From Streptomyces liliifuscus (lineage in GTDB: Bacteria > Actinomycetota > Actinomycetes > Streptomycetales > Streptomycetaceae), in NCBI RefSeq assembly GCF_016598615.1, contig NZ_CP066831.1, positions 7,130,001 through 7,194,000 of the forward strand: a stretch of 64,000 bases of DNA, written 5' to 3'. The notes beneath the pieces were generated by a model. The model was not told the DNA's origin. It saw only the letters and a program-made list of their open reading frames with translations, and made no database searches. The translations under genes and the position numbers were made by a program. Shown piece after piece: positions 1 through 7,288 of this stretch. Position 1 is the stretch's first letter. Every line of letters starts with the position of its first letter.

Positions 1-272
1 CCTCCGGCATGTCCCCCGACCAGTTCGCCCAGGCGGTCGTCGAGGGCGGCCAGGTCCCGATGCTGGTCGGCGAGGTCGCCCGCGGCAAGGCCCTGGCCGT
101 CGTGGTCGAGGCCGCCACGGTGAAGGACACCAACGGCGAGCTGGTCGACCTGGACGACGAGGACGAGGACGAGGTCTCTGCCGAGGGCTCGACCGAGGAA
201 GCGTCCGAGGAGGCCACCGAGGCCCCCAAGGCCGACGCCTCAGAGTCCTCTGAGGAGAAGACCGAGGCCTGA
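1..272 (+). CDS. tig: Trigger factor, C-terminal part (5' end outside window)
   Basis: The open frame enters from the left edge (first full codon at base 3) and ends with TGA at 270-272. The segment [20 protein letters not shown] followed by a helical stretch and a long acidic Glu/Asp/Ser/Ala tail fits the C-terminal chaperone domain and disordered tail of actinobacterial trigger factor, the ribosome-bound peptidyl-prolyl isomerase that meets nascent chains at the exit tunnel. Its position directly before clpP1-clpP2-clpX is the classical tig-clpP-clpX neighbourhood, which supports the call. Only about 90 codons are present, so the ribosome-binding and isomerase domains cannot be checked. A strong hairpin follows 18 bp after the stop, so tig appears to be transcribed separately from the clp genes. 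Confidence 0.85.
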   Translation, partial: SGMSPDQFAQAVVEGGQVPMLVGEVARGKALAVVVEAATVKDTNGELVDLDDEDEDEVSAEGSTEEASEEATEAPKADASESSEEKTEA

Positions 273-290
273 TCGCCTCACCAGTACGTA

Positions 291-326
291 CTACGGGCCC
301 CCGGGACATGTCCTGGGGGCCCGTAG
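291..326 (+). terminator. Hairpin terminator after tig
   Basis: The 18-nt arm CTACGGGCCCCCGGGACA is followed immediately by its complement with a single G-U wobble, giving a 36-nt near-perfect palindrome. There is no U-tract, as is usual for Streptomyces terminators. Confidence 0.75.
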
Positions 327-334
327 GGCCTTCC

Positions 335-451
335 AGGGGCGCGGGGAACTGCGCGAGCGACCCACCACCGACCCGCACCCGCCGACGCACCATCCGTGGC
401 AGACGCGACCGCGCCCCCGCGGGGGCTGGCCGCGCGGTTCCCCGCGCCCCT
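335..451. repeat. Paired copies of a dispersed GC-rich intergenic repeat
   Basis: AGGGGCGCGGGGAACTGCGC at 335-354 is mirrored by an inverted copy at about 431-451, leaving roughly 75 nt between the arms. The same core recurs at 10046-10067 and as an inverted pair at 38995-39016 and 39077-39098, always between genes. The element looks like a Streptomyces intergenic palindromic family. No function can be read from it. Confidence 0.7.
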
Positions 452-494
452 TACGGGGCAGGCCGTAACCCCTGCTCACCCAGCGGAGCGCATG

Positions 495-508
495 CGCTCA
501 CAGCGAAC
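495..508 (-). promoter_or_regulatory. ClgR-type operator upstream of clpP1
   Basis: The bases CGC-TCACA-GCGAAC, read on the minus strand as GTTCGC-N5-GCG, match the known Streptomyces ClgR activator consensus. The site lies about 125 bp before the clpP1 start. A -10-like TAGGGT sits at 547-552. ClgR is a substrate of the ClpP protease it induces, so this would be the expected feedback site. Confidence 0.65.
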
Positions 509-632
509 AGTCACCTCTGCGGGATTCCCCGGAGGGACCCGCGCGTTAGGGTCCATGAGTACGAGGGCAGGGGAGTCCCCGGAGCCGTCCGACACGGCGC
601 GCACACGGGGTCCCACGCCCCCAGCAGAAGAC

Positions 633-1292
633 GTGAGACGGCCCGGCGCCGTCGTAAGACGAGCAGGTGGATACGTGACGAATCTGATGCCCACAGCCGC
701 CGGCGACCCCATCGGTGGTGGCCTCGGCGACCAGGTCTACAACCGGCTGCTCGGCGAGCGGATCATCTTCCTCGGCCAGGCGGTCGACGACGACATCGCC
801 AACAAGATCACGGCGCAGCTGCTGCTCCTTGCCTCCGACCCGGAGAAGGACATCTACCTCTACATCAACAGCCCCGGCGGCTCGATCACCGCTGGCATGG
901 CGATCTACGACACCATGCAGTACATCAAGAACGACGTGGTGACGATCGCGATGGGCATGGCGGCCTCCATGGGCCAGTTCCTGCTGAGCGCGGGTACTCC
1001 GGGCAAGCGCTTCGCGCTGCCGAACGCGGAGATCCTGATCCACCAGCCCTCGGCTGGCCTCGCCGGTTCCGCGTCGGACATCAAGATCCACGCCGAGCGA
1101 CTGCTGCACACCAAGAAGCGGATGGCGGAGCTGACCTCCTTCCACACCGGCCAGACCGTGGAGCAGATCACCCGCGACTCGGACCGGGACCGCTGGTTCG
1201 ACCCGATCGAGGCCAAGGCGTACGGCCTCATCGACGACATCATGCCCACCGCTGCCGGAATGCCTGGCGGCGGCGGCACCGGAGCGGCCTAG
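633..1292 (+). CDS. clpP1: ATP-dependent Clp protease proteolytic subunit ClpP1
   Basis: Serine peptidase subunit that forms the ClpP ring and, with ClpP2 and an unfoldase such as ClpX, degrades tagged and regulatory proteins in the cytoplasm. The Ser-His-Asp triad is visible: Ser112 in [10 protein letters not shown], His137 in ILIHQP, and an Asp in TRDSDRDRW; the 25-residue Ser-His spacing matches E. coli ClpP. The GTG at 633 gives 219 residues beginning [10 protein letters not shown], the length I remember for the S. coelicolor protein. The same frame is open back to 396, but that stretch has no homology and crosses the promoter and ClgR box, so the longer start is rejected. clpP2 follows after 102 bp. 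Regulation by ClgR is inferred from the upstream operator. Confidence 0.95.
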   Translation: MRRPGAVVRRAGGYVTNLMPTAAGDPIGGGLGDQVYNRLLGERIIFLGQAVDDDIANKITAQLLLLASDPEKDIYLYINSPGGSITAGMAIYDTMQYIKNDVVTIAMGMAASMGQFLLSAGTPGKRFALPNAEILIHQPSAGLAGSASDIKIHAERLLHTKKRMAELTSFHTGQTVEQITRDSDRDRWFDPIEAKAYGLIDDIMPTAAGMPGGGGTGAA

Positions 1293-1394
1293 GTCGGCAC
1301 ACAGCCGACCCCGGTGCCGGCGTAGACCGGCACCAAGCCCCTCCGAGCCCCCAGCCGACCGCCTCAGCCCTTATCAGGCTTTCCAGGAGACACA

Positions 1395-2075
1395 GTGAAC
1401 GACTTCCCCGGCAGCGGCCTCTACGCCCGCACAGAGGCCGAGTACACCGGCCCTCGCGCGGAGTCCCGCTACGTCATCCCGCGCTTCGTCGAGCGCACCT
1501 CGCAGGGCGTCCGTGAGTACGACCCGTACGCGAAGCTCTTCGAGGAGCGCGTGATCTTCCTCGGCGTGCAGATCGACGACGCCTCCGCCAACGACGTCAT
1601 GGCGCAGCTGCTGTGCCTGGAGTCGATGGACCCCGACCGGGACATCTCGGTCTACATCAACAGCCCCGGTGGCTCCTTCACGGCACTCACTGCGATTTAC
1701 GACACGATGCAGTTCGTGAAGCCGGACGTTCAGACGGTCTGCATGGGCCAGGCGGCCTCGGCCGCCGCGATCCTGCTGGCCGCCGGTACGCCGGGCAAGC
1801 GCATGGCACTTCCCAACGCCCGCGTGCTGATCCACCAGCCGTACAGCGAGACCGGCCGAGGCCAGGTCTCGGACCTCGAAATCGCGGCCAACGAGATCCT
1901 TCGTATGCGTGCTCAGCTGGAAGACATGCTGGCCAAGCACTCGACGACGCCGATCGAGAAGATCCGCGAGGACATCGAGCGCGACAAGATCCTCACGGCC
2001 GAGGACGCCCTCGCGTACGGCCTGATCGACCAGATCATCTCGACCCGGAAGATGAACAACGCCTCGGTCGCGTGA
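1395..2075 (+). CDS. clpP2: ATP-dependent Clp protease proteolytic subunit ClpP2
   Basis: Second ClpP subunit, 226 residues, starting at GTG 1395. The triad residues are Ser122 in [10 protein letters not shown] and His147 in VLIHQP, with an Asp in the EDIERDKI region. In actinobacteria ClpP1 and ClpP2 are co-expressed and assemble into a mixed tetradecamer, and the tandem arrangement here fits that. The ClpP2 type is recognised by its long N-terminal stretch ([18 protein letters not shown]) before the core fold. The clpX start lies 160 bp downstream, so the three genes may be partly co-transcribed. Confidence 0.95.
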   Translation: MNDFPGSGLYARTEAEYTGPRAESRYVIPRFVERTSQGVREYDPYAKLFEERVIFLGVQIDDASANDVMAQLLCLESMDPDRDISVYINSPGGSFTALTAIYDTMQFVKPDVQTVCMGQAASAAAILLAAGTPGKRMALPNARVLIHQPYSETGRGQVSDLEIAANEILRMRAQLEDMLAKHSTTPIEKIREDIERDKILTAEDALAYGLIDQIISTRKMNNASVA

Positions 2076-2235
2076 CGCAGCGCTGTATCGTCTGCCGCTC
2101 CTTGACGCGGTTCACGACAAAGTGAACCGCGCCAAGGGGGGCCCGAACGGGGGGCTCGGCAAGGTACCGTCGGACATAAGGCAGCACCAGGAGCCGCTGG
2201 ACCTAGGCGTCTCCCAGGCGAAGGGGAAGCACACC

Positions 2236-3522
<1,287 letters not shown>

Positions 3523-3543
3523 CATATTTGCGCACGTGAGGAG

Positions 3544-3576
3544 GAGGGCGCCCGGCGAAACCTGCTGAGCGCCCTC
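3544..3576 (+). terminator. Hairpin after clpX
   Basis: Perfect 8-bp arms GAGGGCGC and GCGCCCTC enclose a 17-nt loop, starting 21 bp after the clpX stop. Confidence 0.5.
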
Positions 3577-3650
3577 AGTCATTCTCCGTGTGGATCAAGC
3601 CAAACGCACCTCATCGATCATGGCATGTGCACCTCACGTGATCTATTTGC

Positions 3651-3679
3651 TTACTGCAAGGCAGACCATCTTGCAGTAA
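3651..3679. promoter_or_regulatory. Perfect inverted repeat before small secreted protein
   Basis: TTACTGCAAG (3651-3660) and CTTGCAGTAA (3670-3679) are perfect 10-bp inverted arms with a 9-bp spacer, ending 21 bp before the ATG of the secreted peptide gene. It could be a repressor operator (the TTGCAG core recalls sites before Streptomyces glycoside hydrolase genes) or an mRNA stem-loop. It is AT-richer than its surroundings. Confidence 0.5.
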
Positions 3680-3700
3680 GTGAAAACGGGAGGAAAGAGC

Positions 3701-3967
3701 ATGAAGATCAAGCGAGCCCTGACGGCGCTGGGTGTGGCTGTTGCGGCTGGGGTTGTGCCCATGGCGATGGCTACCCCTGCCCAGGCCGATCAGGTCGACT
3801 GTGTCCTTTACCTGAGATCCGAGGGCTATGCCATCGGTACTGGCGTTCGGGCGGCGTGTAATTTCGACACTTGGGCCGGTAGGCCGTTCTGTCAGGCCAA
3901 GCTGGCATCTCTGGGGATCACTAACACGTCGCACATAATTGAGGCGTGCAACAGAGCGAGCATCTGA
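3701..3967 (+). CDS. Small secreted Cys-repeat protein
   Basis: This 88-residue protein has a clear Sec signal peptide: basic start MKIKR, hydrophobic core, and likely cleavage after ATPAQA. The mature part of about 60 residues contains four Cys and an internal duplication. CVLYLRSEGYAIGTGVRAAC and CQAKLASLGITNTSHIIEAC each span 20 residues, with Cys at 1, Leu at 5, Gly at 9, Ala at 19, Cys at 20 and Asn next. Two intramolecular disulfides are likely. ATG 3701 is chosen because GGGAGG lies just before it. The function is unknown; small exported proteins with such C-x18-C units occur in streptomycetes. It sits alone between clpX and a convergent membrane protein gene and shares a bidirectional terminator with it. 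The inverted repeat upstream suggests dedicated control. Confidence 0.75.
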   Translation: MKIKRALTALGVAVAAGVVPMAMATPAQADQVDCVLYLRSEGYAIGTGVRAACNFDTWAGRPFCQAKLASLGITNTSHIIEACNRASI

Positions 3968-4013
3968 TGACTGCTTAAAGCCGTCAGCAGTTCTGCGCTG
4001 AGGGTTGAGTGCA

Positions 4014-4051
4014 GCGAAGGGGTCCCGGTCAACTGACCGGGACCCCTTCGC
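4014..4051. terminator. Bidirectional terminator
   Basis: GCGAAGGGGTCCCGGTCA is followed two bases later by its exact complement, giving 18-bp perfect arms. It lies between the convergent secreted-peptide gene and the Pro/Gln-rich membrane protein gene and can serve both. Confidence 0.85.
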
Positions 4052-4066
4052 CGTTGTATACGATGG

Positions 4067-5026
4067 TCAGATCTTGACGCGGACTTCCTTGCGGAGCTTG
4101 GCCGTCAGCTCGGCGGCCGCCGAGAGGTCGGCGCCCTTGCCCGCCATGGCGTTGGCCATGTCGATGTTGATGATGACGCCGAGCGTGCTGTGGTCACCCC
4201 AGATACACACCGGCATGCTGATCGACGAAGGGCCGGCGGCCGCGTCGCCGGACGCCTCGTCGTTCTTGAGCTTGGTTTCCTGGCACTTCAGGACCGCGCC
4301 GTCCAGCCCGCTGGGCGTGTAGCTCTTCGGGCTGCCGACGAGCTCGCCGTCATCGGAGTCCTTGGTGGCCTCGTCCTTCAGGTCGGCGAACATGGCGTCG
4401 ACGACCTTCTCCGGGTCTTCGATTTCACCGTACACGCCCATGAATTGGATCATGTTCTGCGACAGCGGGTTGCTCTCGTCCCCGGCCACGTAGCCCGCGT
4501 CGACGTCCTTGGCGTTCTTGACGCCGTGCTTCTCTGCCTTCTTGACGTCGCTCGCGTCGAAGCCGCCGCCACCGGCCTCTTCGCTCTTCTTGTACTCCGT
4601 GAGCACCGTCGCCGGAGTGGTCAGCTTGTGCGGGCCGTCGTCCGCGACGTCCGAGGAGCCGCTGCTGCCGCTTCCGACGACGAAGTACGCGCCGACCGCG
4701 ATCGCCGCCACGACAGCGACCGCGCCGATGATGAGGCCCGTCTTCTTCTTGCCGCCGCCGGGTGCGGGGGGCATCGGCGCGCCGTAGGGGGCGCCGGGGG
4801 GCTGCTGACCGTACGGCGGCTGCTGGCCGTAGCCGGGCTGCTGGGGCGGAACCCCGGGAGGGGCCTGCTGGGGGTACCCGTAGCCGGGCTGCTGCTGAGG
4901 CGCCTGCTGCGGGTATCCGTAGCCGGGCTGGGGGGCCTGCGGCTGCTGGCCGTAAGGACCCGGCTGACCGTACGGTCCGGGCTGCTGAGGCTGCCCGCCG
5001 TACGGGCCCGGCTGGTTGTAGCTCAT
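4067..5026 (-). CDS. Pro/Gln/Gly/Tyr-rich single-pass membrane protein
   Basis: A 319-residue protein. Residues 1 to about 95 are low-complexity Pro-Gly-Gln-Tyr repeats (GPYGQ, PGYGYPQQ), followed by a KKK stop-transfer and one hydrophobic segment (GLIIGAVAVVAAIAVGAYFVV). An extracellular domain of about 190 residues follows, rich in Lys/Asp with paired Cys (KCQETK ... MPVCIWGD). This is the common actinobacterial design of a cytosolic disordered Pro-rich tail, an anchor and an extracytoplasmic domain. GGAGGGGAAC precedes the ATG. No function is recognised. In related chromosomes I recall a hypothetical gene at this place between clpX and valS, so it is probably core, with the mobile element inserted just upstream of it. 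Confidence 0.8.
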   Translation of the reverse strand: MSYNQPGPYGGQPQQPGPYGQPGPYGQQPQAPQPGYGYPQQAPQQQPGYGYPQQAPPGVPPQQPGYGQQPPYGQQPPGAPYGAPMPPAPGGGKKKTGLIIGAVAVVAAIAVGAYFVVGSGSSGSSDVADDGPHKLTTPATVLTEYKKSEEAGGGGFDASDVKKAEKHGVKNAKDVDAGYVAGDESNPLSQNMIQFMGVYGEIEDPEKVVDAMFADLKDEATKDSDDGELVGSPKSYTPSGLDGAVLKCQETKLKNDEASGDAAAGPSSISMPVCIWGDHSTLGVIINIDMANAMAGKGADLSAAAELTAKLRKEVRVKI

Positions 5027-5111
5027 TCTGGGTTCCCCTCCAGATGCTTATGTGTTCCGAACATCTTGACGGAAGGTGCGAGGGTGCGGGACCGGCGGGG
5101 TGGATTGATGC

Positions 5112-5723
5112 CTAGTTGTTGATGGTCTGTTCCAGACACTCGACGTATCGACTGAGCCTGGCGGCCGAGTGCGCGGCCGCCGATGCGGCGTAGTACGGCT
5201 TCGACCACAGATGTCCATCAAGAGTGTGTGATTGCCGGAGAGCCCTGGTTGAAGCCCCTCGCATACGCTGGGCCAGGCTTGCGACGGATGTGTCGACCGG
5301 ATAGCGCACGACCAGGTGAACGTAGTTGGCCTTGCAGCGAATGTCCTCCACCTCCGACTTCAGGGACCGCGCGGCGTCGCGCATCGTGCGCTCTATGAGT
5401 GATCGCAAGTCATCTGTGAGCGCTGGGCTGTCTCGTGCCGTCACGAACGCAAGATGCGTTCGAAGGTCATGAAAGTCGGCGTTGCCACGATCTCGATCCT
5501 TTCCTTCTGCCGCATGGCGCTGCCGAGCGGACCGTTTGGGAGGGTGTGCGGCTCGCCAGACATCGAGTTCGGGTTGTGACCAGGTCGGGGTGCGGCCTGT
5601 GTAGGACGGGTGTGGGAAGTCGTTCTCCTTCCGGGAATTGAGGACGTAGATCACTTGGACGGTGACGCCGAGATACTCGGCTGCTTGTGCCGGTGTGAGT
5701 CGAGAGTCCGCCATATGTTTCAC
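5112..5723 (-). CDS. HTH-fused IS200-like (Y1/HUH) transposase, first catalytic His missing
   Basis: A 203-residue protein with two parts. Residues ~8-60 (LTPAQAAEYLGVTVQVIYVL ... W..PELDVWRAAH) form a winged HTH of the MerR/excisionase kind. Residues ~85-203 resemble Y1 transposases of IS200/IS605: HLAFVTARD replaces the usual HLVFVTKYR, then come the LWSKPYYAAS motif and the C-terminal helix with the candidate nucleophilic Tyr (LSRYVECLEQ). The HUH motif, normally DHVHL, reads NYVHL, so the first His is Tyr (TAC). Cleavage activity is therefore doubtful. Start is GTG 5723, or ATG 5714; the palindrome at 5722-5760 reaches into the start. The gene is divergent from tnpB. It could be a regulator derived from a transposase, a RAYT-like protein, or simply an inactivated TnpA. 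Confidence 0.7.
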   Translation of the reverse strand: MKHMADSRLTPAQAAEYLGVTVQVIYVLNSRKENDFPHPSYTGRTPTWSQPELDVWRAAHPPKRSARQRHAAEGKDRDRGNADFHDLRTHLAFVTARDSPALTDDLRSLIERTMRDAARSLKSEVEDIRCKANYVHLVVRYPVDTSVASLAQRMRGASTRALRQSHTLDGHLWSKPYYAASAAAHSAARLSRYVECLEQTINN

Positions 5724-5760
5724 GGTATGACAGACAAGTTGAACTTGTCTGTCATACGGT
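5722..5760. promoter_or_regulatory. 39-bp palindrome between the HTH-Y1 gene and tnpB
   Basis: GTATGACAGACAAGTT (5725-5740), a single central base, and AACTTGTCTGTCATAC (5742-5757) are perfect 16-bp arms, extended to 19 bp with one mismatch. The site overlaps the start codon of the minus-strand gene and lies 62 bp before the tnpB ATG, so it is placed to control both. A likely ligand is the HTH domain of the neighbouring protein. A folded single-strand transposase site is the alternative. Confidence 0.65.
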
Positions 5761-5821
5761 GAGTGCGCTGGTCGCCTTACAGGTGAGGCCAGTTGAGCCG
5801 CACTCGGGGAAGGGGGCGGAA

Positions 5822-7147
5822 ATGGCAGTTGGCAAGGGCAGTCGGACGAGGAAGCCGATCAAGGAACCCGCCGATGCCGGGCGCACCTATCGGCTCTGTC
5901 CCACACCTCAGCAGGCCGAGCGGCTTCTGCTGTGGGGCCACACCTGCCGGGCTGTCTGGAACGTAGCTCTGGAGCAGCGGCTCTATGTGTATCGGCAGAG
6001 GCGCGTGTACCTCCGGGCCGATGAGCAGTGCCGGTACCTGACCGAGGCTCGACGCGATCTCGAATGGATCGCGGATCTGCCCTCTCAGGCTCCGCAGCAA
6101 GTCCTCAGGCACCTCGATCGGGCCTACGACAATTTCTGGAACGAGGAGCATCCAGCTGGCTTCCCGCAGTTCAAGAAGCGCGGTGCGCGGATGGCGATTC
6201 CCCTCCCGGGGCAGGCCGTGCGTGTGACCCGGCTCAACCGCAAGTGGCCTTCGTACGTGTCCCCAAGCTGGGCGAGGTGAAGTTCAGGCTGACGCGTCCC
6301 CCTCGGAGGACGGATCAAGAGCGCGACGATCCGCACGGACGGCTCGGGGCATTGGTACGTCAGCTTCGGCGTCCACACCGGCAGGACGGTCGCCTCGCCG
6401 AACGAGCAGCCCCCCGTGGGTATGGACTTCGGCGTCAAGCAGTCGGCGTACCTGTCGGACGAGACTGCTCCGCGCCTCATGCCGCAGACCTTGACGGAAG
6501 GCGAGAAGCGCAGGCTCGCCGGATTGGAGCGCCGCAGGGAGCGGCAGCTCGCACATGCCAGGAAACACCGAGGCGGCAAGTACAGCCACCGCCTGCGCGA
6601 GACCCTGCGCGCCATCGCGGAACTGAGGGCGCGCCAAGCTCGTCGCCGTCTGGACTTCACGCACAAACTCACCACCGACCTGGCCAAGAGCCACGGCCTG
6701 GTCGCTGTCGAGGATCTTCGGGTGAAGCAGATGACGAAGAATGCCAGGGGCAGCCGTGTCGAACCTGGCATGCGCGTCGCTCAGAAGGCGGCCCTGAACC
6801 GGGGTGTGCTCGACAACCTGCCGGGTGAGAGACGCCGACAGCTCGTCTACAAGTGCCCCGTGTTCGGATCCGTTCTCGTTGCGGTGACTCCTGTGGGTAC
6901 CTCGCAGACCTGCGGTGTCTGCCGGCAGCGGGACCCGGCATCGCGCATCAGCCGGGACGTATTCGTCTGCACGAAGTGCGGACACACTGACGATGCCGAC
7001 CACAACGCGTCGGTCGTCATCCTTGCCCGCGGCCTTCGGACCGCAGTCGGCAAGGCTTCCGCCGCAGGGCATTGCGGTGAACAGCACGCAGGGGCGGGCC
7101 ATGCACGGCCCCACCATGTCCTGAGCTCGCCCGGGACGCACGCGTGA
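5822..7147 (+). pseudogene. tnpB: TnpB RNA-guided nuclease, broken by two compensating frameshifts
   Basis: The start is ATG 5822 (GGGGAAGGGGGCGG precedes it). The N-terminal part (TYRLCPTPQQAERLLLWGHT, HPAGFPQFKKR) is typical of TnpB. Near 6247 the homology moves to the -1 frame (AFVRVPKLGEVKFRLTRP) and returns to the original frame at a run of five C (6298-6302), giving GGRIKSATIRTDGSGHWYVSF. Without correction the frame stops at TGA 6278-6280. The rest is intact: RuvC Asp in GMDFGVK, Glu in VAVEDLRVK, final Asp in DDADHNAS, and the zinc knuckle TCGVC ... CTKC. The full reconstructed length is about 440 residues. TnpB is an RNA-guided nuclease that retains IS605-type elements by cutting the empty site. 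It could be a sequencing artefact, a recent pseudogene, or two mutations that nearly restored the frame. Confidence 0.75.
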
Positions 7148-7209
7148 ACCCCTGAACCCCTCATCCACCGCGGCCCCGGCCGTTGCGGATACCGAGGGCT
7201 ACAAGGAAT

Positions 7210-7239
7210 CCCTGCGGTGCACCCCAGGGAGGATGCCAA
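7210..7239 (+). other. Right end of TnpB element and probable reRNA scaffold end
   Basis: CCCTG-C-GGTGCACC-C-CAGGG forms a 20-nt hairpin with one C-C mismatch, flanked by GGAATC on the left and GAGGATGCCAA on the right. Known TnpB elements transcribe an RNA from the tnpB tail through this end, and the flanking host bases act as guide. Here the guide would begin at about 7240 (CAAGTAATCGAGTTTC), just upstream of the valS promoter. Confidence 0.5.
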
Positions 7240-7276
7240 CAAGTAATCGAGTTTCGGGACGCCCCGGCGACACCCC

Positions 7277-7282
7277 TAAACT
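7277..7282 (+). promoter_or_regulatory. -10 element of a leaderless valS promoter
   Basis: TAAACT ends exactly six bases before the GTG start of valS, and no Shine-Dalgarno is present. The same spacing recurs before folC, the CYTH-CHAD gene, the GNAT gene, two membrane protein genes and the leuS leader peptide. Confidence 0.55.
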
Positions 7283-7288
7283 GACCCC

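Larger units (their letters stand above)
5110..7239. mobile_element. IS200/IS605-like element with HTH-Y1 gene and tnpB
   Basis: Two divergent genes, an HUH/Y1-type transposase-like gene on minus and tnpB on plus, lie between two core genes. The proposed right end is GGAATC, a hairpin (7210-7229) and GGAGGATGCCAA (ending about 7239), the layout of known TnpB-element right ends. The proposed left end is just after TTGAT (5105-5109), the target/TAM motif of ISDra2, with a small hairpin GTCTG-TTC-CAGAC at 5125-5137. The left end is inference and leaves only a couple of bases beyond the minus-strand stop codon. Both genes show damage to key features, so the element may be immobile. Confidence 0.6.

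Noticed and set aside
396-632. N-terminal extension of ClpP1
   Set aside because: It crosses the ClgR box and promoter and has no homology; GTG 633 gives the family length.
6240-6302. Programmed ribosomal frameshifting in tnpB
   Set aside because: There is no convincing slippery heptamer at the first shift, and two opposite shifts would be needed; mutation or sequencing error is simpler.
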